Origin: Symbiodinium natans
Lineage: Eukaryota; Sar; Dinophyceae; Suessiales; Symbiodiniaceae
Direction of reading: 5' to 3'
NCBI GenBank assembly: GCA_905221605.1
Contig: CAJNDS010001269.1
Coordinates: 387,501 to 451,500, forward strand
Length of the DNA: 64,000 nt
A model generated the notes under the pieces. It was not told where the DNA came from and did no database searches. It was given only the letters and a program-made list of their open reading frames with translations. Position 1 is the stretch's first letter. The number at the start of each line of letters is the position of its first letter. Made by a program: the position numbers and the translations under genes. Shown here piece by piece: positions 10,185-22,712 of this stretch.

Positions 10185-10225
10185 CTAGGCCTTAAAGCCT
10201 AAACACTGTTCGGGGATCATCATCA

Positions 10226-10269
<44 letters not shown>

Positions 10270-10277
10270 TGCTCCTG

Positions 10278-10374
<97 letters not shown>

Positions 10375-10484
10375 GCCACCCCCCCCCCCCTTTTCAAAAG
10401 TAAACTTTGTGCTTGTGTGCCTTGCCCAGTGCTTCTGGGTTGAAAAGGTCTTGCTTCTGAGCTACGCCATTGGCTCGGAGGCAA
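10185..10484 (-). CDS. Poly-glutamine open frame, possibly an exon
   Basis: The minus strand is open for about 99 codons across a CAG run encoding some 48 residues, almost all glutamine with three glutamates. Flanks read LLLKRGGGVAE before and MMMIPEQCLGF after. The frame is also open upstream for at least 13 codons. CAG runs are open in several frames, so the repeat alone is weak evidence. Poly-Q tracts are common in coccidian and some dinoflagellate proteins. Confidence 0.3.
10227..10370. repeat. CTG/CAG trinucleotide repeat, 48 units
   Basis: Pure CTG apart from three CTC triplets near 10266-10281. Followed directly by a C run (10379-10390). This is the only long trinucleotide repeat in the window. 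Confidence 0.97.
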
Positions 10485-11090
10485 GTTTATCAGTTTGTTC
10501 TTTGTGTTGTTCCTTGTTTCATATGGTGAAAACTAGATGATCATTCCTTGCTGGCGCGAAGGGTTGGAAACTGTTGCTTGCGAAGCTTAGGGAAAGTGTT
10601 CAAAAACATGGGTTCGTTTGGGCTGGGCTGTGGGCTCTGGGCAGAGGCTTTGATTGTGGATTCGCTCATTCATTGTATCTTTTGTTTCATGATTTATTGC
10701 TGTCTTTGCTTCTTTGTGGTCTTTCTGTATTTCTTCATGTATTTGCAGCCTGCAGACAATCATAAATGCTGAGCAATTCTGTGTTTTTCGGCCAGTGTGC
10801 TGAATTTAATTTGCGAACCGTCAGAGAGGCTGAACTTTGCTGTGCGAACATATGGAGCCTGTGAGAGCCCATAAAGCGCAAGAACGAGAAGAAGAAAATA
10901 CATCAATTTAGAACAATAAAATAAACTACAAAAACACGGCATGCACCTGAATCCCACACCTTTAAATGCTTAGGTATGGGGGATTCTAGTATGCTACTCA
11001 AAAAGGTACTACATAGGAGCCTTTAGGCAAATACTCGAAGCAAGCAAGTTGCCATTTCCCGGCCGACCGCCTTCAGCAAGGCCTGCCTGG
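10485..11090. other. AT-richer stretch, no assigned gene
   Basis: Overlapping plus frames at 10548-10772 encode hydrophobic, phenylalanine-rich peptides but lack clear splice signals. A family C half-element lies at 10978-11030. Composition differs from the neighbouring heptamer blocks. Confidence 0.35.
10978..11030 (-). mobile_element. Half copy of a family C element
   Basis: Contains GGGGATTCTAGTATGCTACT and AAAAGGTACTACATAGGAG followed by CCTTTAGGCAAA, matching the right half of the family C elements at 48615 and 49904. The left half is missing. Confidence 0.7.
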
Positions 11091-11520
11091 GTTTAGGGTT
11101 TAGGGTTTAGGGTTTAGGTTTTAGGGTTTAGGGTTAACATGTGGGAAGTTCTCTGGGTTTAGGGTTTATGCTTTATTGTTGGGTATCTGATCCCATACGA
11201 GCGATGATGTTCATGGTATCAAACCATGGCTGAGGACAATCCCCAACTTTCAGCTTTCATCTTAGTAGGTTGTTTTAATTAGCCCTACCCTGAGGGTCCA
11301 GTGGTAGTACTCTTGTGGCAGTAGGTACCAAAATCCGTGCAATACACGCTCTCGGGTAATTCTAGAGGGCCTTAGAGAATCCCTTCTAAAGGGGTCAGGA
11401 ACCTGCCTTAACACTCAATCAGGTATGAAAGCTACCATGGGCGTCCGCTCTGGGCACCCCCCCCCCCCCCTCGGACCCGCGTGGCAACCCGCACCCACCA
11501 TCCAAAAACCCGGAAGAGCG

Positions 11521-11637
11521 AGGGTTTAGGGTTTAGGGTTTAGGGTTTAGGGTTTAGGGTTTAGGGTTTAGGGTTTAGGGTTTAGGGTTTAGGGTTTAGG
11601 GTTTAGGGTTTAGGGTTTAGGGTTTAGGGTTTAGGGT
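11521..11637. repeat. Perfect TTTAGGG array, about 16 units
   Basis: One of the longest uninterrupted arrays in the window. A CCCTAAA array (11783-11845) and another TTTAGGG array (11943-12063, with TTCAGGG variants) follow, alternating in orientation within 550 bases. Confidence 0.97.
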
Positions 11638-11782
11638 ATTAAAACTCTGAATACTGAACAGGCGGAACCCGACAGGGAGGGAGGGGGCGGCAACACCAAA
11701 ACAGTACGCTGAAGCCGTGAACCCTTGGGGAGGGGTAGGAGCGGCAGCCCAGGGGGGAGGGGGGCACGCTCAGAGCCGGTGC

Positions 11783-12063
11783 ACCCTAAACCCTAAACCC
11801 TAAACCCTAAACCCTAAACCCTAAACCCTAAACCCTAAACCCCCCAATGCAAGCTCCGCGGCATGCAGTTCCAGCTTTCCACCGCAGATCTGAAGTCACC
11901 ATCAAGCACACTGCAGCACCAGCAGTCGAGGCCTTTGCTGGTAGGGTTTAGGGTTTAGGGTTTAGGGTTTAGGGTTCAGGGTTCAGGGTTCAGGGTTCAG
12001 GGTCTAGGGTTTAGAGTTTAGGGCTTAGGGTTTAGGGTTTAGGGTTTAAAGGGTTTAGGGCTT
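11783..12063. repeat. Facing heptamer arrays
   Basis: CCCTAAA at 11783-11845 faces TTTAGGG/TTCAGGG at 11943-12063 across about 97 bases of unique sequence. The second array includes four consecutive TTCAGGG variants. Confidence 0.9.
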
Positions 12064-12793
12064 CAGGAGTCCTATCAAGTTTCCGATGAACCTAGGAAGC
12101 TTCGCTGGGATCTCGCTGGCCAGTGCTCTACATTGCGGCATACTAGATGTGAGAGACTGTCCTACTACCTACTACATAGACCCCAAAAAACACCATAATG
12201 CAGAGGACTAGCCATAGAGCAACCTTCCCCAAGCCTTCTACATCATTCCCCGCCCCCCACCCCCGCTCCCCCCTGCCCCCCTCCCTGCCCAACCCAATAT
12301 CAGGAGCGACGAAAAAGGGTACCGCTGGCGCAAAGTGCTCCCAATCAAAACCCTGACAGCCATCCCGAACGCATGCGCAGCGTTTTAGGACGGTTTAGGG
12401 TCATTAGGATTTAGGGCTTACAATCCGAAGTAACTTGCATTTTTCCGGTTTGAAAGCTTACGCAAAGAGGCCGCTGCCCCTTGATTAAGAGATATGAAGC
12501 AGGGTTTACTTTGATTGCACCCGCAAAAGGACACCCAATACGTACACTCGCCAATATTTATACGGAACCCTAAGTACACTCACCAATAACAGCACTAGGA
12601 ACCTAATTCTCTGATCGTGAGGCACCTGTTCTGAAGCAAAGGTTGAGTATGGAGCCCCGCCGCCCACCACGATCGGAAAGACGAGTTTCGAGGTCCGGGT
12701 CTACCAGGGAGGATGTGGCCCCATGGTTTGATAGGGTTGCCGAAGGCTTAGGTTTGAAGGTTTAGGGTACTTTTGTCGCCGAATTTAATTAAC
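12064..12793. other. No gene assigned
   Basis: Contains a C-rich segment (12246-12290) and single heptamers. No exon with matching splice signals was found. Confidence 0.4.
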
Positions 12794-12933
12794 CCCAGAA
12801 GAAATGCCGCTGGACAGCTTTTGTCTAGGCCCAGGAGGAGGTGTGATTGAACATAGTCCACCAGGATCACCGCGGCCGCGCACATGCAGAAGGCGATGAA
12901 GCTAAATGCCTTGGCTTGATCTAGAGGCTTATC
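12794..12933 (-). CDS. Paralogue exon A, copy 2 (membrane helix plus SHLLLGLDK)
   Basis: After acceptor GGGGTTCAG| the minus strand reads DKPLDQAKAF, then a hydrophobic helix (FIAFCMCAAAVILVDYV), then QSHLLLGLDK, to a donor GTTAAT at 12793. The exon at 56530-56637 has the same layout (hydrophobic helix, then LSHILMGLDK), with different codons for the shared residues. Many codons end in C or G. I infer one transmembrane segment and a short loop. The family is not identified. The exon is neither preceded nor followed by another exon I could place with confidence. Confidence 0.65.
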
Positions 12934-13560
12934 CTGAACCCCGAACCCTAAAGCCCTAAGCCATATAAAATCCAAAACCCTAAACCAGAAATCCTTTTCG
13001 AGTTGATTATGAGGTTCGAAAATCGACGTTCTCGGCGTTAAGGAATGCAAATGCACTGTGCGGTGACTTCGGGCCCCAAGTATAGATAACCCTATACCCT
13101 AAACCCTGTAAACCAAAATATCCGATACTCTTCGGGTTGATACCGGGATCTAGGGGTTTACCTCGGACCCTTAAGGTTGTGCCCTTGGGCTTTGGGGACC
13201 CGTTTTTAACATCTGAAGGTAGTAGGAGTATATTCGGAGGGAACCATTAGGGTTTAACCTTAGAGGCACCAGTCCTAATCCCATGAGGGACCCCAAAAAG
13301 GGACCCTGATCTAGAGAACTAATTACCCACGTAGTGTCTGGACCCTTAGGGTATGGTGGAGCTGGATTGTTGGGGGTTGGGGGCCGAGTTTCCCCCTCCG
13401 CAGCCAAGGGGCCGTACAGACAATCCGGATGATAGCGCTGGGCGTATCGCCCGAAACGATGAGCGGCTGCCACGCCTCACGAAGCAGGTTTAGGGTTTAG
13501 GGTTTAGGGTTTAGGGTTTAGGGTTTACGGTTTAGGCTTAGGTTTAGGGCTTTCTGATTC

Positions 13561-13633
13561 TTGGTCGCCCAGTAGCCGTATTAAAATTAGGGTACCCTTC
13601 CTGGGGTTGGCGACTTGATAAGGGAACCAAGAA
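13561..13633 (+). mobile_element. Left part of a family A element
   Basis: TTGGTCGCCCAGTAGCC starts it, followed by AAATTAGGGTACCCTTCCTGGGG and TAAGGGAACC, as in other family A copies. The right inverted end is absent. Confidence 0.6.
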
Positions 13634-15516
13634 CTCTATGCTGCGCGGCAAAATGCAAAGCTACGATAAAATGTGGGCTGCTAGTTGTTCCCAGAAGGCC
13701 CAATGCTTCTTTCCTGAATGAAGGAGTATTTGGTTCTCTAGTTAGAGTTGCAAGATACGCAGCTGGCTAGAACTCGCTGTTGAACCTAGTTGTCAAGCAG
13801 CCCAACTTGTAACCGCAGCTAAAACAACCCACGACACCTCCTTAAACCCTGAACCTCAGACAGTGCATCTGTCGACCCCAAACCCTAAACCCTAAACCCC
13901 AAACCCCAAACCCCAAACCCCAAACCCCAAACCCCAAACCCCAAATCCCAAACCCAAACCCCAAACCCTAAACCCGAAACCCTAAACCCTCCCCCCAAGT
14001 ACCCTGCCTCCTGGGACAGCTTCCACTCCTCCAAGCCGATGGCCGCGCCGAAGCCCGACCTTTAACTTTAAGTTCTCGGGTTTAGGGTTTAGGATTTAGG
14101 GTTTAGGGTTTGGGGTTTAGGGTTTAGGGTTTAGGGTTTAGGTTAGGGTTTAGGGCTTACGAAAAGCCCCAAACCTACTTTTATGTAGGACATTTCTGTG
14201 CAACCCCTTATAGTGTTTTTTGGGGTTTGGGTTCTTCAGGTAGGGTTTAAGAGCTGCAAGGCCTACTATTTTGCGGGGGAAGGGTGTCCTTCCGTGTTTG
14301 AGTCTAAGTTTTGGGTCGGGTTTTCGATTTAGGGCTTCAGGGCTTTAGGTTTCGGAATTCTGCGGCCCGCAGTTTGGTCGGCTCTTGCTCAAAGCCCCAT
14401 GAGAGGCTTCTTCGGTCGCCTAAAGCGGAGGTGCACCTGAGCTTAGCCCTTTTCGAAGCTACTTGGGATCATGGACGACTTTAGGTTTCAGGGATTGCCT
14501 CCTGTGAGAATGCAAAGAGAAAGTAGAACAAGTACCCAAGAGGCGTCTCCCTTCGAAAAGAAGTAACCGACACTTGCCACCTGTACACGTGGGCTTTGGG
14601 CCTTGGCTTCAGGCGGGCGGGCAGCTTGAGATTTTTCAGCCAAGGACGGATGAGAGGGTTGAGAGTATACCTACACAGTAGTCAAATGAAGGCGGCCTAT
14701 GAAGGCGGCCTCCTCACCCTAAACCCTAAACCCTAAACCCCAAACCCCTAAACCCTTAACCCTAAACCCTAAACCCTCTTCAAGGACCCTCCTGCAGGCT
14801 GCCCGGGCACACGGTGAGAACCCAAACGAGGGCATACATGCGCCACTCGATCCCTGTCACTTGACCTGAGACGATATTGTGTTCAGGGCCTAAGGGTTGC
14901 GGAAGTTTAGGGTTCTGGGGTATCCCAAATACAAGGAGTCCGAAACAGGTCCATGGCTTGCAAAACTGACGAGAACCTGTCAACGCCCTTCGCCCATCAT
15001 CTGGAGACCGCGCCGATAGGCGCAGGGGTGGGCTCGGGGGAGTCCTTGCAGGTTGGGGGGGCGGGGGGCTCTATCAACGTACACCCCCATACACCCCCTA
15101 AACCCCAAAGCACTCCCGGTTGGCCCCGTACGAACCCCATAGGCTTACCTTACCACTTAAACTCCCTGACCTGACCGGTGGTGAGAAAAGAGGAAGCTCG
15201 CAGACAAAATGCTTTCAATGCACGCGTGAATCCGCACATCATGGTCCATTTGCTCACTGCAGAAGACGTATTATCGATATGTAGAGCGCTCGATTAGGTA
15301 CTGGACTCTGAATGAAAGCCCTAAACCCTAAACCCTAAACCCTAAACCCTAAGAGTTACGGACCCTCAGGCAGGAAACCTAATGATTCACCAAGGCAACA
15401 AGGAAGCCTCGATTCCTAGATGGAGAAACACGAATGGCAAAGCAAAGCATGAAACGTACAGTGATCAGCTCACCAGTTTGATGTATGGATGTAAACATCA
15501 ATAAACACATATAAAC

Positions 15517-15548
<32 letters not shown>

Positions 15549-16915
15549 TTATTTATTTATTTATGTATAGGCTACATAATAATCATCATCATCATCATAA
15601 GAATAATAATAAACAATATAGATAGGCAACGAGAAAAAATGCACGGTTACACAAAGGCTGCAAGGTTCTCCCCCCGCCCCCCGCCCACCCCAAACCCTCA
15701 ACGCGAACCAGGTCCACACGGTGTTCGGACACCAAATCTGCCCGGCAAAGCCTGCACCTTTGGCCGGGCCCTACAAACCTTAAAAGGTAGGACCGAAAGA
15801 TTGGCGGCACTACACCCTACTTCGACTAACATGAAGCGTCCTAACAGACAATGGCACCCAACTGCAACTGAAGGTGCGTTTCCTTTTTAGGGTTTAGGGT
15901 GGGTTTAGGGTGGGTTTAGGGGTGTCCCCCCAGGGAGACATGTCGGTCTTGGAATGTAGGGTAACCGCAAAAAAAAACCCAAGAACCTGCTTGTTGAAGC
16001 AGAAGCGGCCCCACTCGATTTCGAAGGCCACAACGAAGTTGTGCAGCTTTTCCAAGGCAAGCACAAAGTCTTCGGACACAAGAGCGCGTCTCAGAAAGAA
16101 CACCTGAGAGCCGTGCTCTGCCTAGGTCGCGTTACATCGCCTTACACGGTGTGTAAACCCTAAATCCTGAACCATAAACCCTAAACCCTAAGCCCTGAAC
16201 CCCAAGGCCTCAACCCTAAGCCCTGAAGCCCTTAAGGCCTACACCAAACCCCGGCAGCGTTGAGTTTTCTTCGCATAGGCCCTGACTTATAAACCTTGTG
16301 ATGGTCGGGCCCTCCCTCAAACCCTAAACCATAAACGCTGAAACCCTGAGCAGCTACTAGTGTCAGGGTTTAGGGTTGAGGTGCATGGGGCCCAAGCTAG
16401 CCCATGAACCCCTGAACAGTAGGCTGGGCCCAATGCCCAAAGAATGATGCACCCTGAACCCAAACCCAACTGATGCAAGAGCCTAAGCATACTGGTTCTT
16501 AGCCCTTCTGCCGGGAGTTCGGGAATCAGCTCGCTCATTTTTGGTCCCTGCAGGTGCTATCGGGGGATGCAAGGCACCTACTTCCTAAATCTCAATAACA
16601 ACTATGAAGAAAACAGTCACCAACGTTGTCCCCCCACAACCCCTATAAACTACTCAGAGATCCCCTTTGAATAACACTGGCACCTTTGCTCCGTAAACCC
16701 TAAACCCTAAACACTAAACCCTAAACCCTAAACCGCTGTCACATTTCATTCAAAGGATCCTCAAGGTGCCTTTGAGCCTTGAAGTCTGCCGAGGGTGGAT
16801 ATAGGGTTTTAGGGTTTAAGGTTTAGGGCTTAGGATTCTGAGGATTTTGTGGGGTTGTTATGGGATTCAAGCAAGTTGTAAGCTTTATAGGGTTTAGGAT
16901 TTTGAGGTTGTTGTC
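13634..16915. other. Repeat-rich stretch without a supported gene
   Basis: Contains CCCCAAA/CCCTAAA arrays (13875-13990), TTTAGGG (14078-14160), CCCTAAA (14714-14776, 15319-15352, 16694-16733) and a TA/TTTA microsatellite (15511-15567). Open frames at 14780-15174, 15595-15890 and 16317-16538 are uninformative. Confidence 0.4.
13875..13990. repeat. CCCCAAA variant heptamer array
   Basis: Nine or so consecutive CCCCAAA units flanked by CCCTAAA units, so the variant has spread as a block. Confidence 0.9.
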
Positions 16916-17731
16916 TTAATGGGATTCAAGCAAGAGAGAACGTGGTGGCCGTTGCCCGGGGGCGATCAACGTCAGAACCCTTGCAACAAAACCGGCATCC
17001 AGCTTCAACTGGAAGGACACTGCTCTAGAGCGCGCAGACCTTAAACCCGAAGGCCCAAACTCTACCTGACTCCTCCAAACTGAACTTTGCTGCCAGAGGA
17101 CGCAGGAAATAGCAGCGACGGTGTAGAGGTTGCTCGACCTGTGGGGATAGTTTAGGGTTCAGGGTTCGGGTCCACCCTAAATCCTAAACCCTAAACCCTA
17201 AACCGTTTAAACCCTAAACCTGTTGCCCATAACAGCCTCGGCCCCCCCCACCCTGGCTCAAACCCCGAAACAGGAAGAAGTGGGCCTGGGACTGGGAAGG
17301 ATGGGTGCAGATGTAAATCAGCCCTGCTTCCCACCCCATGAAACCTTCAAAGGTCATGGAGTAACTTGCAAGGCTTAGAGGGCTTCTAGGGCTTGCAGGA
17401 ATTATTAGGGTTTTTCAGGATTTGCAGGGTTCACGGAATGTACAGGGTTTATACGGTTTATAGATGCGCACCCAAGAGAACATGGTAGGGAAAAACCTCC
17501 AAGAATCAAACCCCGAAGGGGGTGGGGGGGGGGGGGGGGGGGCAACTACATGGAGTCGGCATCCCGGTAAGCCTCAACCCGAAAAAATTCTAGACCTCCG
17601 GCGGGGAAGGGGCGGGGTGCGGTTTCAAGTCGAAAGCCCTAGACCCAAAACTTTTTGGAGAGGGCACATGATGATGAAGCCGAAGCCGACGCTGCTCATG
17701 AGGCCGACGGCGGAGAGGGTAATTACAGAAC
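16916..17731 (-). CDS. Candidate minus-strand gene 3' end with a membrane segment
   Basis: Three exons keep phase: 17731-17652, 17138-17066 and 17019-16916. Acceptors are GACGCAG|, CCCCACAG| and CTAGAGCAG|; donors are AAA|GTTTTG and TCAG|GTAGAG. The first exon encodes a 26-residue piece with a hydrophobic helix (LSAVGLMSSVGFGFIIMCPL) and C-ending codons. The second is basic (EQPLHRRCYFLRPLAAKF). The third ends ...PRSLLLESH-TAA at 16916. Introns are 513 and 46 bases; 46 is short, so the last join is the least certain. A plus-strand ATG frame over the third exon is an alternative. No family is recognised; a membrane protein is inferred from hydrophobicity alone. Confidence 0.45.
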
Positions 17732-19061
17732 CTGCGTCGTGCGCTGCTTTGCAAGATTTCGGTTTCAAGGGTTAGGCCCTAAACCCTAAGTTCACCCTAA
17801 ACCCTGGAAACCTTAATGGTTCAGGCTTTCCAGAATTTGTTCAATTGACTGACAATGACCTTTCTTTCTATTTGGCAGTCAGCAGATCTAACAAGTTCCT
17901 GTTAGTGAGCCTCTGTAGCACAAGGTCTAATTAGTCCAACTAGTGTCCTAGATGACGATATTCTAAGACAGCCACTCAACTAAGAGCCACAACAAAAGAA
18001 GGGCGTCCTTTCTTGCTCACTAACGGATTGCCTCAGCCTAAAACAAGAAGAAGGACTAAGGGTACCACTGGGGAACCTCCAATGGGCAAGGGCACTTCTT
18101 TCAATTTTAGGTTGGGCTTGCTTGGCTTGTGAAAGACTGCCCGCATTCAGAACCAGGTTTAGGGTTTAGGGTTTATCTTCAACAGTTTCCAATAGAAATA
18201 GGAGCACTTGTCTAAAGCAAGGTTGCGTTGAACGAGCTTCGTCTTGGCAGAGGCATGCCAAGATCTAGCCGGCATGGTCATCGAGCGCAGCTCAAGAATT
18301 CCGTCCCTAAACGAATATTTGCCCGCCCTCCGCCTCGTAGTTTAAGTATTCCGTTATGACGTATCCAGAAAGGTGTATATAGGTGGGTTCCGAGCAAGCA
18401 AGAAACTCTCTCGTCAGACACCAACCAACGGCAAGCGGAACTACAACACGACGCGGCTCGCGACAAGATGCGGAAGGCTTTGTGTTTGGGGGCCCTGCAA
18501 GAATGGCTTAAATCCTACGACCTGCAAACCTCAAGCCCTGTCAACCTCAAAAAGAGTTTCCTATAAGACCTAAGTATCCATGCCACCTTCTTTCCCGTGG
18601 CTCAGGGCCAACAAAGGGGCTTCAACCGAGTTTAGGGTTGTAGGGATGTCCCCAACTCTACTTCCAAGCAGCAGCTGGCAAGAACGGCCAAGAACGCAAA
18701 GGTATACCACCTCAGCATGAGACCAGTAGTTCAAAGGCCTCCACCACATTAATACTTTGTCTTGGGAAAAGTGGGGGGAAGGGGCGCTTTTGCGCTTTCT
18801 CCACTCAGACATTCACTGCGTTCACACAATAGAAATACTCACATTTCCTTGTCATGTGTGCACCACTGAACTAGTTCCGCAGCACAGGCCGGTAGCCATG
18901 GGGGGGGTGGGAGGGGAGGGCGGGGTAGCAGCTACGTCCTATGGTTCAAGCCTTTCGGGTTTTCGGCCCACCCTCGGGTGAAGTGAAATGTAAAACAAGT
19001 CCATCTAAACATCCTCATCAGAGGACTCTGTTTTTCACTTTTGTTTCTTTTCTTGCCGTAG
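17732..19061. other. Mostly unassigned sequence
   Basis: Heptamer fragments near 17776-17812 and a G-rich tract (18900-18925). Possible coding at 18757-18900 (plus) has no clean splice pair. A TGGGGAACC segment near 18060 resembles the right end of family A. Confidence 0.3.
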
Positions 19062-19225
19062 GCGCCAATGCTAAACCTGAACATATTGGGTGTGATACGA
19101 GGGTTTTCAAACAGGGGTCAAACTTTGCGGGCTTCCTACAACCAATAACAAGGATTCTCGCGTTTTGGCAGAGTTTTGGAGGACCCCTAGTTTGGGAACT
19201 GGCCCATACGGGAATGTGGCTTTAG
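19062..19225 (+). CDS. Candidate terminal exon
   Basis: A strong acceptor (TTTCTTTTCTTGCCGTAG|) precedes 54 codons ending in TAG, with a mixed hydrophobic C-terminus (ITRILAFWQSFGGPLVW). The minus strand over the same bases is also open. No family is recognised. Confidence 0.3.
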
Positions 19226-20744
19226 CTGGCTTAGATTTGGCTCGCTGTAAGCCCGCTCCGCTGTAAGCCAGCATGCCTATGTTCAAAGTGGGGCTATCAG
19301 TAAGGTAACTTTCACTAGAACATAACCTTATTTGGGGCACTTCTAACTCTACTTCTAACCACCCTTGAAGCTTCAGGTTCGCTTGATTTCATCGCCTCCC
19401 CCGAAACCCTAAACCCCACCCTAAATCTTAAAATATTATTTTTCCCGGACCCTCCCGGCACCCAGCCCAATACTAAAACCTGGTGAAAAAACACTCCCGG
19501 CATGCCGGGCAGAAACACTGGTACAGGGTTTAGGGTTTAGAGGGTATATTCTGCAGTGGAACCTAGCCCCGTGGCCACCTGTATAGCAGCTAGGTGCTTG
19601 CAGCTGCGTGTTTTGGGCTCTCATATCGAGGAAGGCTACGGAAGTAACCCTCTTGAGCCATGTATGTACTGTAGTCTACTAATTAGGTGTAAAGATGTTC
19701 AGGGTAGACTCCGTCTTGCCGGGTTTTGTTTGTTTTTGTGCAAAGTATTGCAAAGTCTGAACCGTAGTTTGAGCATCTTCGTCCAGCCATGGAAAACAGA
19801 GATGCGCGAGCTCCTGTAACTGCACATGCAGTTCAGCAAAACCTGTTTGAGAATTTGCGGGGTAATGGGCGGAAGGGCGGGTGTGGGGGGGAGGAGGAGG
19901 AGGGCGGGGGGGGCGTCAACCCGAGCTAGTCTGGCCGCTCGCTTGGAGAAGGCGAAAATTAGGGTGGGGATTAGGTGAAGAGAAGCCGCCGGGACAAGTT
20001 GCTTAAGAAGACCATGTGCAATTCTCTAGATTGTTCATCCGGGGCCTAGCATGAAACCCCGCTCTAATTACCATTACTGCACCTTAGGCCCTAAACCCTA
20101 AACCCTAAACCCTAAACCCTAAACCCTAAACCCTAAACCCTAAACCCTAAACCCTAAACCCTCCGAGGCAACAATTCGGCACAGCGGCACACACGGCCGC
20201 ACCCTCTTGAACAAGTTCGACGCGGCGTCCGTTCGCTGACGCGCCGTCGTGCTTGGACTGACAGTGGCATGCCTGTCTGGAGTTTATCGTGCTAGTATAT
20301 ATATATGTATATATCTATCTATCTATACATATATATATATGGTATTACAGTACTATATAGTACCAGTATAGTATTACTATAGCATTCTAGTACTATATTT
20401 AATACTGCTTGGATCATAAGGTTTGGGGTCGGGGGGTTGTACGGCTTACCTAAACCCCACGATGGCGGCTCCTCTTTTGCTAGAAAGGAGGGGGATGGTA
20501 GAGGAGTGTACCGAACTGCCTCTGATAATATACTTGATGATAATCGTCAGTTTTATTCCCGAATACATTTTACTGCTTCATACAATCATGTTACCCCAAT
20601 GTCCATGTTCGCTAGTTGCTTGTCTAATTTTTGGTGCTATGTGATAAAATTCCCGTGTTAATCAAGGCTATTGAATGATTTTCTACTTCTCAAAATAATG
20701 CATCACAATTACCTTCGCATATTAAGGTTTGGGGCCTAGGTAAG
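19226..20744. other. No gene assigned; CCCTAAA array and TA microsatellite
   Basis: A CCCTAAA array (20089-20162, about ten perfect units) and a TA/TATC microsatellite (20294-20340), then repeated GTACTATA-like words (20341-20405). Two overlapping plus frames at 20423-20661 encode hydrophobic peptides without splice support. Confidence 0.4.
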
Positions 20745-21300
20745 GTGCCAGTGTGTTCTCGTGGGCTTGGGCAAGGCCAATCCCCAAAGACTGGCCTGAC
20801 AATACTTTGCATCAGCACTGTCCATGGTTTCACAGGTTTGCTCAGAATTATGTTGTTGCAAATACGGCTTCAACATCAGAGGCCTTCTTCCTGTTTAAGT
20901 AGGTTTTGTATCAGCAGGAAACCATATCCTGAAGACCTCCATAAGTGGCAAGCTTGCATGCCTCAAGCCTTCGTTCACAAAGGACGATGCTTACTCAACA
21001 ATTTGGCCTCAAGTCCCCTTAGTCCCGGCTGGGAGCTGGTCAAGATTGAAGTCATCCATGATCTTCGCATGCTCTTTGTGGGCCAGATCCACCCTGCTCA
21101 TGGCTTGGGCAGAGGGTTTGCTGAGATTTGCGAACTTGAAAAAAATGCTGAGAACCATGGGAGACGAGCTCGACACACACGGTAGGTGTGGACGCTTCAG
21201 ACATTCCCCCTTGCATGCACGCAATCGTTGTGCTGAAGGGTTATCTCTTGCGGGCTTTGGGCGCATGGGCCATATGCGTTTCATGGGGCTTTGGCGTTTT
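20745..21300 (+). CDS. Candidate coding island, strand and frame unresolved
   Basis: A 560-base stretch free of heptamers, with long open frames on both strands (146 codons plus, 91 minus). One plus frame (21046-21181) reads SSMIFACSLWARSTLLMAW and FANLKKMLRTMGDELD and ends at a good donor (CACACG|GTAGGTG). The minus frame reads AMSRVDLAHKEHAKIMDDF. Both look protein-like and cannot both be exons. No family is recognised. Confidence 0.3.
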
Positions 21301-22253
21301 TAGGATGTAGGATTGATTGAAAGCCGAGGGTTCAATCAGGCCCTCAACCCTAAACCCTGAACCCTTAATCCTAAACCCTGAACCGTCTGTCCGAGACACA
21401 TGGAAGCAGGTCTCTTTTTCGGGGGCTTCACGTTCGCGAAAGGAGGAGCGCCAGGCAGTGGCACGATCTCGGAAAGCTCCTGCGGGCGCTTTTGGGACTT
21501 CGGGGTCTTTCAGGATTAGGGTTTTCCCTAAACCCGAAACCCTAAACCCTTAAGGCGCAGGTCTTATAAGGTTCTGGGATGCCAGCAAGGTAGGGATAGA
21601 AACCAGCCGCCTTTTTTTTCGGGATTGCCATCTGCACTTCGTACCTGGGATCCAGAAGTGCCCAGTGGGGTGATACGATCATCGTTGTCAGAATGAGAAT
21701 AGCTAGATTGTTGTGCAAAAGAATCTTTTCTGAAGCTTATGTGGGGAATGCTGCATTAACGGTTCCCGGCACGGGACACTGATGTAGAACAAACATGGCC
21801 CGAACCGGGGTTGGCATGGACCCGAAACCCACAACCCAAGGCCCAAACCCTCAACCAAACGTTTGATGGATAGGGTTGAAAGTCTGACCCGTTGTGTGGC
21901 ATCCTTTTCACCTTCCCTTTTCGTATCCAGTATACACACACATACTAAAAACAAAAAAGGAAGACTATAGTAACACCCCCTCCCGTTCGCTTGTTTCTGA
22001 CTTCGAACTCTTTTAATGCTGACCTTGCCGCTGCCGTTGCGATAAACCTGTACGTTAAACTCCAAGGATGAGGCTTCAAACCTAAAACTTCACAGCATTG
22101 TCCACACCAACTCCTGGACGGCTCTGTGTCTTGCTTTCTTCAACGTCTTGGGGGGAGCATGAGCTGACATGTTCTTGATGCAGTATGGAAAATGATCGAA
22201 TTATCGAACAAGGCAGAATGCATCGAATATGACCGTCAACAGTGTCAGGGTCA
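21301..22253. other. No gene assigned
   Basis: Isolated heptamers and open frames at 21317-21553 and 21703-22065 (minus) without clear splice pairs. Confidence 0.3.
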
Positions 22254-22345
22254 AAAAGGTACTACATAGAGCAAAAAAAGATTGCACTTTGCTGCAGGGG
22301 ATTCTAGCATACCACCTCAACAAGGGAACTACATAGGTGCCTGGA
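22254..22345 (+). mobile_element. Family C element, diverged copy
   Basis: The left arm holds AAAAAGGTACTACATAG and the right arm GGGAACTACATAGGTGCC, with GGGGATTCTAGCATACC between. Matches 48615-48710 and 49904-50001. Confidence 0.7.
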
Positions 22346-22642
22346 GGTAAAGACCCCGGGTCCTCATCACCCGGCGTGGGTCTGGCGAGGTTCTCGATCT
22401 CTTGGTCCTTGAAGTTGAGGGATGTGATCCCTACTTTGGAGAAGACCTTGGAAAAAAAAGTAAGTACTGGTATAAGTAGCTATAGTATGAACCCAGAACC
22501 AAAAAAAGTATTAAAGTATAGTACTCCGAAACCCAGTACTACCTCGGCCAACCTTGTACCTTGACGAAGTAGGGTCTCAGGGTCTCCGGGTTGATATACT
22601 GACAATTCAGGCGCACTTCCCTTCTTGAAGGGTGCAAAGTCT

Positions 22643-22712
22643 CTTGGTAGCATATCTTATAAGGGAAACCATAAACAAAAAAGGGGGTAAAGGGTACCAC
22701 GGGGCTACCAAG
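22643..22712 (+). mobile_element. Short family A element (internal deletion)
   Basis: Ends CTTGGTAGC and GCTACCAAG are exact complements. The core retains TTATAAGGGAAACC and AAAAAAGGG but lacks the usual GTGCCC block. At 70 bases it is the smallest family A member here. Confidence 0.75.
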
